The notes under the pieces: generated by a model
What the model saw: only the letters and a program-made list of their open reading frames with translations
What the model was told of the DNA's origin: nothing
Database searches by the model: none
Translations under genes and position numbers: made by a program
Assembly: GCF_000024785.1 (NCBI RefSeq)
Contig: NC_013441.1
Span: 4,836,001 to 4,900,000 of the forward strand
Source of the DNA: Gordonia bronchialis DSM 43247
Lineage (GTDB): Bacteria > Actinomycetota > Actinomycetes > Mycobacteriales > Mycobacteriaceae
Direction: 5' to 3'
Length of the DNA: 64,000 nt
In this document: piece after piece, positions 1 through 7,618 of the stretch
Numbering within the stretch: position 1 is the first letter of the stretch
Layout: each line of letters starts with the position of its first letter

Positions 1-169
1 GCGGATCGCCGGCGCGGCGTCGTGCCAGGGCGGCGAGTTCGGCACCGTCGACGGCCTGCACACCCCCGTCGTCGGCAGCCGTCAACTCGCCGGCCGCGAT
101 CCACCGTCGGAGGGTGTCGTCGCTGACGCCGAGGAGTAGGGCGGCCTCACGAACTCGAATAGCGTTCAT
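1..169 (-). CDS. HTH/TOBE-type regulator, N-terminal part only
   Basis: The gene runs off the left edge, so only about 56 N-terminal residues are present. They form a MerR-like helix-turn-helix (REAALLLGVSDDTLRRWI) followed by a short acidic stretch and VDGAELAALARRR. This is the layout of small actinobacterial HTH proteins whose C-terminus is a TOBE molybdate/molybdopterin-binding domain. That domain would lie outside the window, so the ligand is inferred. A GTG directly before the ATG is an alternative start. The gene faces the DrrAB-type exporter across 244 bases that hold two dyads. Confidence 0.6.
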   Translation of the reverse strand, partial: MNAIRVREAALLLGVSDDTLRRWIAAGELTAADDGGVQAVDGAELAALARRRAGDP

Positions 170-182
170 CACCGTGATGCTA

Positions 183-196
183 TCCGCATACGCGGA
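183..196. promoter_or_regulatory. Dyad TCCGC-ATAC-GCGGA upstream of the HTH/TOBE gene
   Basis: A perfect 5-4-5 inverted repeat 14 bases upstream of the minus-strand HTH/TOBE start. A related CGCATA-ACGCG string follows at about 207-217. The position fits an autoregulatory operator, but the binding protein is not known. Confidence 0.3.
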
Positions 197-239
197 GAAA
201 GAGCACGCATAAACGCGATACTGCGGACCACGGGGGCGC

Positions 240-270
240 TTGACCTCAACCGCGGTTGAACTCCTACGGT
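240..270 (+). promoter_or_regulatory. MerR/SoxR-type promoter with 19-bp spacer
   Basis: A -35 box TTGACC (240-245) and a -10 box TACGGT (265-270) are separated by 19 bases. The spacer carries the perfect palindrome TCAACCGCGGTTGA at 246-259. An overlong spacer with a central dyad is the hallmark of promoters activated by MerR-family proteins. It points toward the ABC exporter, whose start codon lies 144 bases downstream. The leader also has a small GGCGAA/TTCGCC hairpin at 364-380. No MerR gene is complete in the window. Confidence 0.5.
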
Positions 271-413
271 CTAAGGGACCGCGTACGGATTGTCCGAATC
301 GGCCTCACCGATGAGTTGGGGGCGTGGCTGCGGTCTGCCTTCTCGTCCAACCAACGGACAGGTGGCGAAAACCCTTCGCCAATTGTCGGACCACCCCGAT
401 AGCGTGGAGAAAC

Positions 414-1556
414 ATGACCTCACCAACGGCTCCGGCGCTGAAAGCCCAGCGCCCCACCCACGACGCCGACATCGCCATCGAAGCCATCGATCTCGTCAAG
501 CGTTTCGGTGACTTCACCGCCGTCGACGGCGTCAGCTTCACCGTCGGCCAAGGTTCCGTCCTGGGTCTGCTCGGACCCAACGGCGCCGGGAAGACCACCA
601 CCGTCCGCATGATGACCACACTGTCACCGCCGACCAGCGGGACCGCGCGCATCGCCGGGCACGACGTCATCGCCGAACCCGACGCCGTCCGCCGCAACAT
701 GGGCCTCACCGGGCAGGCAGCGACGGTCGACGAGATCCTGTCCGGCCGCGAGAACATCCGCATGATCGGCGGGTTGTACGGCATCGGACGCCGGGAACTC
801 GCACGACGCGGCGACGAACTGCTGGAACAGTTTTCGCTCACCGAGGCGGCCAACAAGCAGGTCAAGTCGTACTCGGGCGGTATGCGCCGACGCCTCGACC
901 TCGCCGTCAGCCTGCTGGCCAGCCCGCCGGTGCTGTTCCTCGACGAACCCACCACCGGACTCGATCCGCGCAGCCGCTCCGAACTCTGGGATGTGTTGCG
1001 CGGCCTCGTCGCCCAGGGCACCACGTTGCTGCTCACCACGCAGTACCTCGAAGAGGCCGACCAACTCGCCGACGACATCGTGGTGATCGACAAGGGCAAG
1101 ATCATCGCCCACGGCACGCCCATGCAACTGAAGGAGCAGGCGGGGGCGGCCAGTTTGGTCCTCACCGTCTCCGACGCCGCAGACATCCCCGAAGCCGAGG
1201 CATTGCTGCGCAAGACCGGTGCCGACGTCTTCATCGACGCCGGTGCGCGGCGGCTCACCACCGCCGCGGGCGGGCTTGCTGACCTCAACCGGGTGGTCGG
1301 CTGGTTCGACGAGAGCGGCATCGCCGTCGACGACCTGGGCCTGGCCCGCCCCTCCCTCGACGACGTCTTCCTGTCGCTCACGGGGCATCGCGCCGAGGAC
1401 GAAACCACGCGCGACGGCGACGCCAACACTGGCGTGCGCCGCGCCGCGATGCAGGAGGAGGCCGCAAGGAGCGCAGCGACGACGAAGAGCGGTGCTCAAG
1501 GGCGCACACCACGCGACGGCGACGCCGGCGCCAACACTGAGGAGACCAACCGATGA
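414..1556 (+). CDS. ABC transporter ATP-binding protein, daunorubicin-resistance (DrrA) type
   Basis: A 380-residue nucleotide-binding subunit that powers efflux by the permease encoded next. It has Walker A GPNGAGKTT (residues 54-62), the signature SYSGGMRRR near residue 155, Walker B LFLDEPTTGLD near 175-185, and a DrrA/DUF4162-like C-terminal domain ending near residue 325. The ATG at 414 is chosen because homology begins just after it. The last ~55 residues are an unusual Ala/Thr/charged extension containing an imperfect duplication (TTRDGDANT and TPRDGDAGANT) that family members normally lack. The stop overlaps the permease start by four bases (ATGA), so the two are translationally coupled. 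Substrate unknown; drug or lipid export is inferred. Confidence 0.9.
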   Translation: MTSPTAPALKAQRPTHDADIAIEAIDLVKRFGDFTAVDGVSFTVGQGSVLGLLGPNGAGKTTTVRMMTTLSPPTSGTARIAGHDVIAEPDAVRRNMGLTGQAATVDEILSGRENIRMIGGLYGIGRRELARRGDELLEQFSLTEAANKQVKSYSGGMRRRLDLAVSLLASPPVLFLDEPTTGLDPRSRSELWDVLRGLVAQGTTLLLTTQYLEEADQLADDIVVIDKGKIIAHGTPMQLKEQAGAASLVLTVSDAADIPEAEALLRKTGADVFIDAGARRLTTAAGGLADLNRVVGWFDESGIAVDDLGLARPSLDDVFLSLTGHRAEDETTRDGDANTGVRRAAMQEEAARSAATTKSGAQGRTPRDGDAGANTEETNR

Positions 1557-2398
1557 CCGTCACCGCAACCGGGGGACCCACCCTCGCCTCCGCCGACCTG
1601 ACCCACCCGACCAATATCTTCCAGCAGGCCTGGATCATGGTGAAACGCAACATGATCCATACCCGACGCATGCCCGAGATGCTGTCCGACGTGACGATCC
1701 AGCCCATCATGTTCGTGGTGCTGTTCGCCTACGTCTTCGGCGCCTCGATCCAGACCGACAGCGCCTCCTACAAGGAGTTCCTGCTGCCCGGCATCATGGG
1801 CCAGACGATCGTGTTCACGGCCTTCATCGTGGCCACCGGCATCACCGCCGACCTGGAGAAGGGCATCATCGACCGCTTCCGGTCACTACCCATCCATCCA
1901 TCGTCGGTGCTCATCGGCCGCAGCGTCGCGAGTCTGCTGCACTCGTCGATCGGCATCGTCGTGATGGCCCTGACCGGCCTGGCCATCGGCTGGCGCATCC
2001 GCAACTCCTTCGGCGAGGCGGTCCTGGCCTTCGCGCTGCTGCTGCTGTTCGGCTTCGGGATGATCTGGTTCGGCATCCTGATCGGGTCGTGGCTGCGTTC
2101 GGTCGAGGCCGTCAACGGGTTCATGTTCTCCACCCTGTTCCCGATCACGTTCCTGTCCAACGCCTTTGTGCCGACCGACCCGATGCCCACCTGGCTGCGC
2201 ACCATCGCCGAGTGGAATCCGATGTCGTCACTGGTGCAGGCGCTGCGTGTGCTGTGGGGCAACGGACCGGCCTTCGGCTCCGAAGCCGCACTGCCGCTGC
2301 AACATCCGGTGATCGCCACCCTGCTGTGGGCGCTGGTGCTGACGGTAGTCTTCGCACCGTTCGCGTTGCGTGCCTACTACAAGCGCACCTCGGACTAG
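1553..2398 (+). CDS. ABC-2 type transporter permease (DrrB-like)
   Basis: A 281-residue integral membrane partner of the upstream ATPase. It shows six hydrophobic segments, and the ABC-2 family signature lies around FIVATGITADLEKGIIDRFRS (roughly residues 85-105). The N-terminal ~40 residues are cytoplasmic (QQAWIMVKRNMIHTRRMPE). The start codon overlaps the ATPase stop by four bases. Such pairs export hydrophobic drugs, antibiotics or complex lipids; the substrate here cannot be told. The gene ends 40 bases before a convergent ROK regulator, with a fragment of an intergenic repeat between them. Confidence 0.9.
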   Translation: MTVTATGGPTLASADLTHPTNIFQQAWIMVKRNMIHTRRMPEMLSDVTIQPIMFVVLFAYVFGASIQTDSASYKEFLLPGIMGQTIVFTAFIVATGITADLEKGIIDRFRSLPIHPSSVLIGRSVASLLHSSIGIVVMALTGLAIGWRIRNSFGEAVLAFALLLLFGFGMIWFGILIGSWLRSVEAVNGFMFSTLFPITFLSNAFVPTDPMPTWLRTIAEWNPMSSLVQALRVLWGNGPAFGSEAALPLQHPVIATLLWALVLTVVFAPFALRAYYKRTSD

Positions 2399-2413
2399 GG
2401 GGCTGGAGGGCGG

Positions 2414-2428
2414 CCGCTCAACCAGCAG
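2414..2428. repeat. Fragment of dispersed repeat family A
   Basis: CCGCTCAACCAGCAG matches the inverted arm of the longer family A copies near 12.7 kb, 42.8 kb and 59.4 kb. It lies in the 39-base gap between two convergent genes. Confidence 0.45.
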
Positions 2429-2437
2429 GAGGCCCTG

Positions 2438-3838
2438 TCAGGCGGTGAAGCCCACCGCCTCGAGCGGGTCGTTGTAGATCGCGTCGAGCGAGACCGCCCC
2501 CGCCGCCTGCTGCTGGACGGTGGCACCCGAATGCGACACGCGCACATCGCGCTTCGACGACACCGAGGTCTCCCGGACCGCCCTCGCCACCACCGGCAGG
2601 GTGGCCGGGTAGTCGGTGAACGCCTGGCCGCCCAGGATGATGTGGTCGGGGTTGAAGATGTCGGCGACCAGGCCGATGGTGCGACCGAGCACCCGTGCGC
2701 GCTCCTCCAGGATCTCGCGCGCCACGGCATCACCGTCGCGCGCCAAGACGTGCACATCCTCGATCTCGGACACCGAAAGTCCTAGCGCCTGAGCAGCTTC
2801 CACGATCCCCGTGTCGCTGACGGTCGGTTCCAGCTGTCCGGTGCGGGTGGGGTCGAGACGGGTGGTCGCACCCGTCGGGAAATGCCCGATGACCGGCGGA
2901 CCGGCCGTCGGCGTATGCACAGTACCGCCGACGCTGAAGGCCACACCGACCATCTCGCGGGCGTAGAAGTAGAGGAAGCTCGACTTCTCCTCGTCCGACT
3001 TCGTCGGATCCGACGCGTCGTCGGGATTGACCACCAGTTCGGCTGCGGCCATCGCCTCCACGTGCGAGGCCACCGAGACGGGCAGGCCCAGGTTCTCCGC
3101 GATCACGCGGCCGACGGGCGCGCCCTGCCAGCCGAGCCGCGGATGATCGACCACGCCGCCGGTTCCGACCTTGCCGCCGATGGCGACCCCCGCCCACAAC
3201 ACGCGGCGTCCGGTCCAGCGCGCCGCGAACCGACGGGCGCTGGCGCCGATGACGGCGAGCGTCGCTTCCGGCGATTCGGCCACCGGGGTGGGGATCTGGA
3301 TGGCACCCACAACGCGGTGCAGCAGATCATGGGTGGTGATGGAGGTGACCTTGAGGCCGATGTGGATGCCCACGGTCAGGAAGTCGCTGACGTTGATCTC
3401 GAACGGCAAGCGCGGGCGACCGATCGCGCCGGCCGGGGCGAGATCGGCGCGCTCGCGGATCAGACCAGCTCGCAGCAGGGCTCCTACCTGCCGGTTGACC
3501 GTCGAGATGGACAGCCCGGTCCGGGCGGCGGCGTCGTCGCGGAACAGCGGTCCGGACAGTCGTGCGGCGCGCAGCACCAGCGCGGCGGGTTTCGTCGACA
3601 GCTCGAGGTGCGGCGTCGCCACGTGCACGCGGCCATCTCCCTTCGCCGTCCGGGCCGGTCGACGAGCCGCCGATGCGGGCCGTCGGGCCGGCTCGAGTCG
3701 TTGACGCTCGAGTGAGCGTGAACCGTAGGCCAACGGTACGGGTTGGCGGGTGGGCGACGCAGTGCGACCGGCCAGCCCGGAACGGGCGGCTGCAGAAGAG
3801 CGGACGGGGGTACTGCGGGGGCCGAGAGTGGTGGTCAT
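2438..3838 (-). CDS. ROK-family transcriptional regulator, catalytically degenerate
   Basis: 466 residues: a basic, probably disordered N-terminus (1-75), a winged helix-turn-helix near 95-130 (AAARTGLSISTVNRQVGALL), then a ROK/NagC-like sugar-kinase fold ending with the typical FNPDHIILGGQAF. The kinase and metal features are lost. The ATP loop normally GxDxGGTK reads GIHIGLKV, the catalytic NDAN region reads SHVE, and no cysteines sit where the ROK zinc motif should be. It is therefore most likely a pure DNA-binding sensor of a sugar or sugar phosphate. The upstream intergenic region holds two dyads that could be its operators. Its targets are unknown. Confidence 0.8.
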   Translation of the reverse strand: MTTTLGPRSTPVRSSAAARSGLAGRTASPTRQPVPLAYGSRSLERQRLEPARRPASAARRPARTAKGDGRVHVATPHLELSTKPAALVLRAARLSGPLFRDDAAARTGLSISTVNRQVGALLRAGLIRERADLAPAGAIGRPRLPFEINVSDFLTVGIHIGLKVTSITTHDLLHRVVGAIQIPTPVAESPEATLAVIGASARRFAARWTGRRVLWAGVAIGGKVGTGGVVDHPRLGWQGAPVGRVIAENLGLPVSVASHVEAMAAAELVVNPDDASDPTKSDEEKSSFLYFYAREMVGVAFSVGGTVHTPTAGPPVIGHFPTGATTRLDPTRTGQLEPTVSDTGIVEAAQALGLSVSEIEDVHVLARDGDAVAREILEERARVLGRTIGLVADIFNPDHIILGGQAFTDYPATLPVVARAVRETSVSSKRDVRVSHSGATVQQQAAGAVSLDAIYNDPLEAVGFTA

Positions 3839-4318
3839 GGTGTCCTCGTCGAAAGCGCCACATCCTCACGGGACGGGCGGGCTGATGCGAAAGTTCGGGA
3901 GTTTCGACCCCGTCCGAACGGACGACCTGCGCCAGATTCGGGACAGCAGTGGGTCGGGTCAGCGCATTCGACAACAACAGAGCACACGGGCAAACGGCAG
4001 TCGGCAGCCCAGCGCGGTGGTCACATAGGTGACCTCCAGGTGGGTACTGCGGACGCTCGTCATGGCGATCAAGTTAGCAATGGCACGCGAAGTCTGGCAA
4101 GCGTCCCACCGCTGGTCAGCCGGGGTCCGGCAGGTGCGCACAGGGGCGTTCACCGGCGACAATAGGGCCGAATCCGCCCGTTGGCGCGGGTTGTGCTCAG
4201 CCTGGGCCGAAAGCCTGGGCGCCGGCACGCGTCGACCTCGGCGATCGTGCTCAGCCACCGCGGCGGCGACCGTCTGCGCCGGGTCGTGCTTGTCGGAGTC
4301 GCCGGGTAAATTGTGAGC
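3839..4318. other. 480-bp intergenic region between the ROK gene and sigG
   Basis: No convincing gene. It contains three dyads: CGAAA/TTTCG around 3890-3907, GTCCG-AA-CGGAC at 3912-3923, and GGTCAC-ATAG-GTGACC at 4019-4034. The first two are close to the ROK start and are candidate operators. The third is mid-region and unassigned. The sigG promoter occupies the last 30 bases. Confidence 0.4.
4290..4312 (+). promoter_or_regulatory. RecA-independent DNA-damage (ClpR/RecA-NDp) promoter of sigG
   Basis: TTGTCGGAG (4290-4298), eight bases, then TAAATT (4307-4312). This fits the mycobacterial RecA-independent damage-inducible consensus TTGTCRGTG-N8-TANNNT with one mismatch (A for T at position 8). 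A transcript from this -10 would begin at about 4319, exactly at the ATG of sigG. The mRNA would be leaderless, and the ATG is supported over the GTG at 4313. Confidence 0.7.
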
Positions 4319-5365
4319 ATGACCACAACCACGGCCACCGCAGGGTCCGACGCCGAGTTCCTGCAGGTCACCGAGCCCTTCCGGCGGGAGATCGTCGCGC
4401 ACTGCTACCGGATGATGGGGTCGCACCACGACGCCGAGGACCTGACCCAGGACACCTACCTGCGGGCGTGGCGCGGGTACTCGAAGTTCGATCACCGCTC
4501 GTCGGTGCGGACCTGGCTGCACAAGATCGCCACCAACACCTGCCTGACCGCGCTGCAGAGCAGGCAGCGTCGTCCCCTTCCGTCCGGTCTGGGTGGCGAC
4601 GCCTTCGATCCCACCGACGATCTGCTGCAGGATCACGAGGTGCCGTGGCTGGAACCGTTCACCGGCACCGTCGACGACGTCTCCCCCGGCGACGACGCCG
4701 ACCCGGCCTACGTCGTCGGCGCCCGCGAATCCGTCCGGCTCGCTTTCATCGCCGCGCTGCAGCATCTGCCCGAGCGGCAGCGGGCCGTCCTGATCCTGCG
4801 GGATGTGTTGCAGTGGAAGGCCGCCGAGGTCGCCGACACCCTCGGCGTCACCACCGCCACGGTCAACAGCCTGTTGCAGCGGGCCCGCGAGCAGCTCAAA
4901 TCGTCGCGGCCCACGCAGGAGACGTCGTCGACGCTCGACGACGAGGCGCAGCGTGCACTCCTGGCCAAGTACGTGTCCGCCTTCGAGCGGTATGACGTGG
5001 ACGCGATTGTCGAACTGTTCACCGACAAGGCGATCTGGGAGATGCCGCCCTTCACCGGTTGGTATCAGGGGGCCGAGCAGATCGGCACTCTCATCCGCCG
5101 CAATTGCCCGGCCGAGGGTCCCGGCGACCAGATCCTGCTGCCGGCCGTCGCGAATGGACAGCCAGCCTTCGGCTTGTACATGCGTGAGCCCGACGGCGTG
5201 CACCGGCCCTTCCAGTTGCAGGTCCTCGACCTCGATCCGAGCGGGAAGGTCCAGTACGTGGTCGCCTTCTTCAGCGACACGATGGAAGAGGACTTCGCCC
5301 GGTTCGGTCTCCCGGCGACCCCCTACGACGCGCCCGCCCGCACCGCCCCGAGCCCCTGGCACTGA
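4319..5365 (+). CDS. sigG: ECF sigma factor with C-terminal SnoaL-like domain (SigG type)
   Basis: 348 residues. Sigma-70 region 2 spans roughly 15-85 (CYRMMGSHHDAEDLTQDTYL, then the WLHKIATN helix). Region 4 is near 130-185 (LPERQRAVLILRDVLQWKAAEVA and LGVTTATVNSLLQRAR). A SnoaL/NTF2-like domain occupies about 200-340. This two-part architecture and length match mycobacterial SigG. It directs RNA polymerase to alternative promoters, and in mycobacteria the gene itself is DNA-damage inducible. The start is set by the leaderless promoter immediately upstream, and an in-frame GTG lies six bases earlier. No anti-sigma gene is adjacent. Confidence 0.87.
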   Translation: MTTTTATAGSDAEFLQVTEPFRREIVAHCYRMMGSHHDAEDLTQDTYLRAWRGYSKFDHRSSVRTWLHKIATNTCLTALQSRQRRPLPSGLGGDAFDPTDDLLQDHEVPWLEPFTGTVDDVSPGDDADPAYVVGARESVRLAFIAALQHLPERQRAVLILRDVLQWKAAEVADTLGVTTATVNSLLQRAREQLKSSRPTQETSSTLDDEAQRALLAKYVSAFERYDVDAIVELFTDKAIWEMPPFTGWYQGAEQIGTLIRRNCPAEGPGDQILLPAVANGQPAFGLYMREPDGVHRPFQLQVLDLDPSGKVQYVVAFFSDTMEEDFARFGLPATPYDAPARTAPSPWH

Positions 5366-5390
5366 CACCCGTCGGTTGTGCAGGTGAACA

Positions 5391-5445
5391 CGTTCACCGG
5401 GCGCCGATCCCGTTGACCGGGCGCTGAATTGCGTTGACCAGGTGT
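5391..5445. repeat. Three degenerate 20-21 bp tandem units in a convergent gap
   Basis: CGTTCACCGGGCGC (5391), CGTTGACCGGGCGC (5411) and CGTTGACCAGGTGT (5432) recur at 20- and 21-base spacing between the 3' ends of sigG and the VOC gene. The palindrome GGTGAAC-AC-GTTCACC (5383-5398) overlaps the first unit. The arrangement resembles the short arrays in family A intergenic elements. Confidence 0.45.
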
Positions 5446-5509
5446 GCCCGGTGACGCCCGACGAGTCTGTGCGCGATGAACGAGTTGGCCGGCACGGTCG
5501 ACGAGGCCG

Positions 5510-5917
5510 TCAGTCGTCGGTTGCCGGGATCGACGACGGGTCCATCCAGACGATCTCCCAGGCGTGCCCGTCGGGGTCACAGAAGCTGCGGCAGTACATG
5601 AACCCGAGGTCGTCGGCGTCACGCAGATGCGTGCCGCCACCGGCGAGCGCGGCGTCGGCAAATCTGTCGACCTCATGTCGCGAGTCGGCCGACACGGCAA
5701 GCAATGCCTCCCGGCCGGGAGGGAGCCGGTGGCCCGACGGCCACGCCGCATAACCGGCGAAGCGACGACGCTCGTGCAGCATCACCATCGTGGCGTCGTT
5801 GATGATCATGCACAGAGTGCCCTCGTCGCAGAACATCGCGTCGAAGCGGAACCCGAGCGAGGTGAAGAACGCCCGCGACCGCGCGGGGTCAACGACGGGC
5901 AGGTTGACGAACATCAT
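5510..5917 (-). CDS. VOC family (glyoxalase/bleomycin-resistance fold) protein
   Basis: About 135 residues from MMFVNLPVVDPARSRAFFTS. It has two beta-alpha-beta-beta-beta modules typical of the vicinal-oxygen-chelate superfamily: FVNLPVVDPARSRAFFTSLG near the start and GFMYCRSFCDPDGHAWEIVW at the end. The DPDGHAWEIVW strand carries the usual C-terminal glutamate. Enzyme, dioxygenase and drug-binding roles cannot be separated from sequence. The ATG at 5917 (or the adjacent one at 5914) is preferred over the longer GTG reading from 5962, because the fold starts there. It converges with sigG. Confidence 0.82.
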   Translation of the reverse strand: MMFVNLPVVDPARSRAFFTSLGFRFDAMFCDEGTLCMIINDATMVMLHERRRFAGYAAWPSGHRLPPGREALLAVSADSRHEVDRFADAALAGGGTHLRDADDLGFMYCRSFCDPDGHAWEIVWMDPSSIPATDD

Positions 5918-6035
5918 CGGCGTCACGGCGCGGCACTCCCAGCAAGGCCGGTCGGAGCGCACCGGAGTCTCCGGTGACGTGGGACCGCCTCAGAATGCAG
6001 ACCATCCCGGCGCTCCGAACTCATCGTGGCCCGCA

Positions 6036-6041
6036 TAGGCT
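6036..6041 (+). promoter_or_regulatory. -10 box TAGGCT, leaderless promoter
   Basis: TAGGCT is followed after six bases by the ATG at 6048, so transcription should begin at or next to the start codon. Confidence 0.5.
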
Positions 6042-6047
6042 CGATGC

Positions 6048-6743
6048 ATGGGAGTGATCTATCTGGTCCGGCATGGTCAGGCCAATGCCCTCGCGTACGG
6101 GGTCGACGACGCCGAAGCCGACGTCTCCAACGGTCCGGGCGGACTCACCCGGACCGGCGATGTGCAGGCCAAGCTCACCGGTGCGATGCTCGCCGGCCAG
6201 GTGGAGACCATCACCGCAGCCATCAGCGGTGACCTCCCCCGCCAGACCCAGACGTTGGCAGGGGTTCTCAGCGCCTTCGACGGTGCGCCCAGCCCCATCG
6301 TCGACGCCGGGTGGAACGAGTACGAGCTACCAGCTCTGGTGGGCTCGGTGGGCGCGGAGCTCTACCACGACGGCCGCAGCTATCAGCGCAAGCTCGACGC
6401 CGGGCTGGCCGAGTGGATCTCCGCGGGCGAGGCCGGCGAGGTCGACGGCCCCGACGAGACCTACCCCCATTTCGCCCGCCGGATCGCCGACGCCGCGGCC
6501 CGCGCCACCGAACTCGCCGGCTCCGGGCAGACGGTGCTGGTGGTGTCGTCGGCCGGCTCCATCACCCAATGGATCGCGCAGCTCTGGGACATCCCCGCCC
6601 AGCGGTGGCCCACCATGGCACGCACCATGGTGAACGCGTCGGTCACCAAGCTCATCTTCGGGCGTAGCGGCGTCTCACTCGTGTCGTTCAACGAACACGG
6701 GCATCTCGCCGATCGTGACGGCGGAGTGTCGACGTTCCGCTGA
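6048..6743 (+). CDS. Histidine phosphatase family protein (phosphoglycerate mutase-like)
   Basis: 231 residues. The catalytic RHG motif (YLVRHGQANA) is at residues 4-13, so the phospho-accepting histidine is about residue 9. The second-half motif VLVVSSAGSITQWIAQ near 165-180 has SSAG where many members have the second catalytic histidine (xxHG). The proton-relay part of the site is therefore atypical. Likely a cytoplasmic phosphatase of small phosphorylated molecules; the substrate is not predictable. A -10 box six bases before the ATG supports this start. It ends just before a strong hairpin shared with the convergent SDR gene. Confidence 0.85.
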   Translation: MGVIYLVRHGQANALAYGVDDAEADVSNGPGGLTRTGDVQAKLTGAMLAGQVETITAAISGDLPRQTQTLAGVLSAFDGAPSPIVDAGWNEYELPALVGSVGAELYHDGRSYQRKLDAGLAEWISAGEAGEVDGPDETYPHFARRIADAAARATELAGSGQTVLVVSSAGSITQWIAQLWDIPAQRWPTMARTMVNASVTKLIFGRSGVSLVSFNEHGHLADRDGGVSTFR

Positions 6744-6761
6744 ACGTTCACGACAACCCAT

Positions 6762-6821
6762 CCACCACTTTTCGGCAAACCCACCACGCGAAGAGGTGGT
6801 GGCTTTGCCGAAAACTGGTGG
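6762..6821. terminator. 26-bp inverted repeat, bidirectional hairpin between convergent genes
   Basis: Arms 6762-6787 and 6796-6821 pair over 26 bases with only two mismatches around an 8-base loop. Each arm contains TTTTCGGCAAA or its complement, flanked by CCACCAC/GTGGTGG. It lies exactly between the stops of the phosphatase (6743) and SDR (6823) genes, which suggests transcription termination in both directions, although neither side has a long U-tract. Confidence 0.7.
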
Positions 6822-6822
6822 G

Positions 6823-7566
6823 TCACGCCCGATGCAGGTTGCTTCCCGGTCGAGTGAGCACCACGTTGGGCAGCACCGCATAGCGCGACAGCTGGGTCAC
6901 CGAATGAACAATGGTGGCAACGTCATTGACGGTGATCATCTGATCGCCGGGGATGGTGCCCTTGGTCCACTCCGACATGTCGGTGTCGACGTAGCCGGGC
7001 GCGATGGTCGTCGCACTCACGCCACGTTCGGATTCCTCCAGATTGAAGGTCTCACACAGCGAGATCAGCGCAGCCTTGGTGGCGCCGTAGGCGGACAGCT
7101 CAGGTTCCGGATAGACACCCGTGATCGAGGCCACCGCAATGACTTTCGACTTGCCAGCAGTGTCGGCGGTGGAACGCAGCGTCGGCAGCAACGTCTGCAA
7201 CAGGATGTACGGTGCCGCAACGTTGACCTGGTAGAGCCGGTCGAAGCGACGGACGGGAAGATCGGCGATGGCCCCCTTCTGACCCATGCCGGCGTTTATC
7301 ACGAGCGCATCGCACCGCCCGAACCCCTCGGCGTGTGCGGTCGCGAGTCCCGCCACCGCATCGGGATCGGTCATGTCGGCGGGGATCACCTCCACCCGAC
7401 CGGCGCCACGCTCACGCAACTCGGCGGCACGTTTCTCGAGCGCCTCCTGGCCACGCGAGCTGATGGTGAGATCCCAACCCTCCGAGGCGAATCGTTCGGC
7501 AATGGCGGCACCGATACCACGTGATGCGCCGGTCACCAACGCGACCTTGGTGTCAGCAGAGCTCAT
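6823..7566 (-). CDS. Short-chain dehydrogenase/reductase (SDR)
   Basis: 247 residues of classical SDR. The NAD(P)-binding TGASRGIG is at 12-19, INAGMGQKG near 85-95, and the catalytic Ser-Tyr-Lys set lies within SITGVYPEPELSAYGATKAA (about 135-158). It probably oxidises or reduces a hydroxyacyl or ketone intermediate. The ATG at 7566 is chosen because a good Shine-Dalgarno (GGGGGACAGGA) precedes it and the Rossmann fold begins at once. It lies 52 bases downstream of the phosphotransferase and acyl-CoA dehydrogenase genes, which fits a short fatty-acyl catabolic operon under the adjacent TetR. Confidence 0.9.
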   Translation of the reverse strand: MSSADTKVALVTGASRGIGAAIAERFASEGWDLTISSRGQEALEKRAAELRERGAGRVEVIPADMTDPDAVAGLATAHAEGFGRCDALVINAGMGQKGAIADLPVRRFDRLYQVNVAAPYILLQTLLPTLRSTADTAGKSKVIAVASITGVYPEPELSAYGATKAALISLCETFNLEESERGVSATTIAPGYVDTDMSEWTKGTIPGDQMITVNDVATIVHSVTQLSRYAVLPNVVLTRPGSNLHRA

Positions 7567-7618
7567 GAGTTCCTGTCCCCCTGTACTTCTCGACGAAATA
7601 CGCGTCCCGGACGCGTCA

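Noticed and set aside
305..1499. Long minus-strand open frames opposite the DrrA gene
   Set aside because: Their composition (Arg/Ser/Pro-rich) and lack of any motif mark them as high-GC antisense shadows of the real gene.
5383..5398. GGTGAACACGTTCACC as a KstR site
   Set aside because: It shares the AACACGTT core with the true site, but the outer T/A positions are G/C and it lies between two gene 3' ends, where no promoter is expected.
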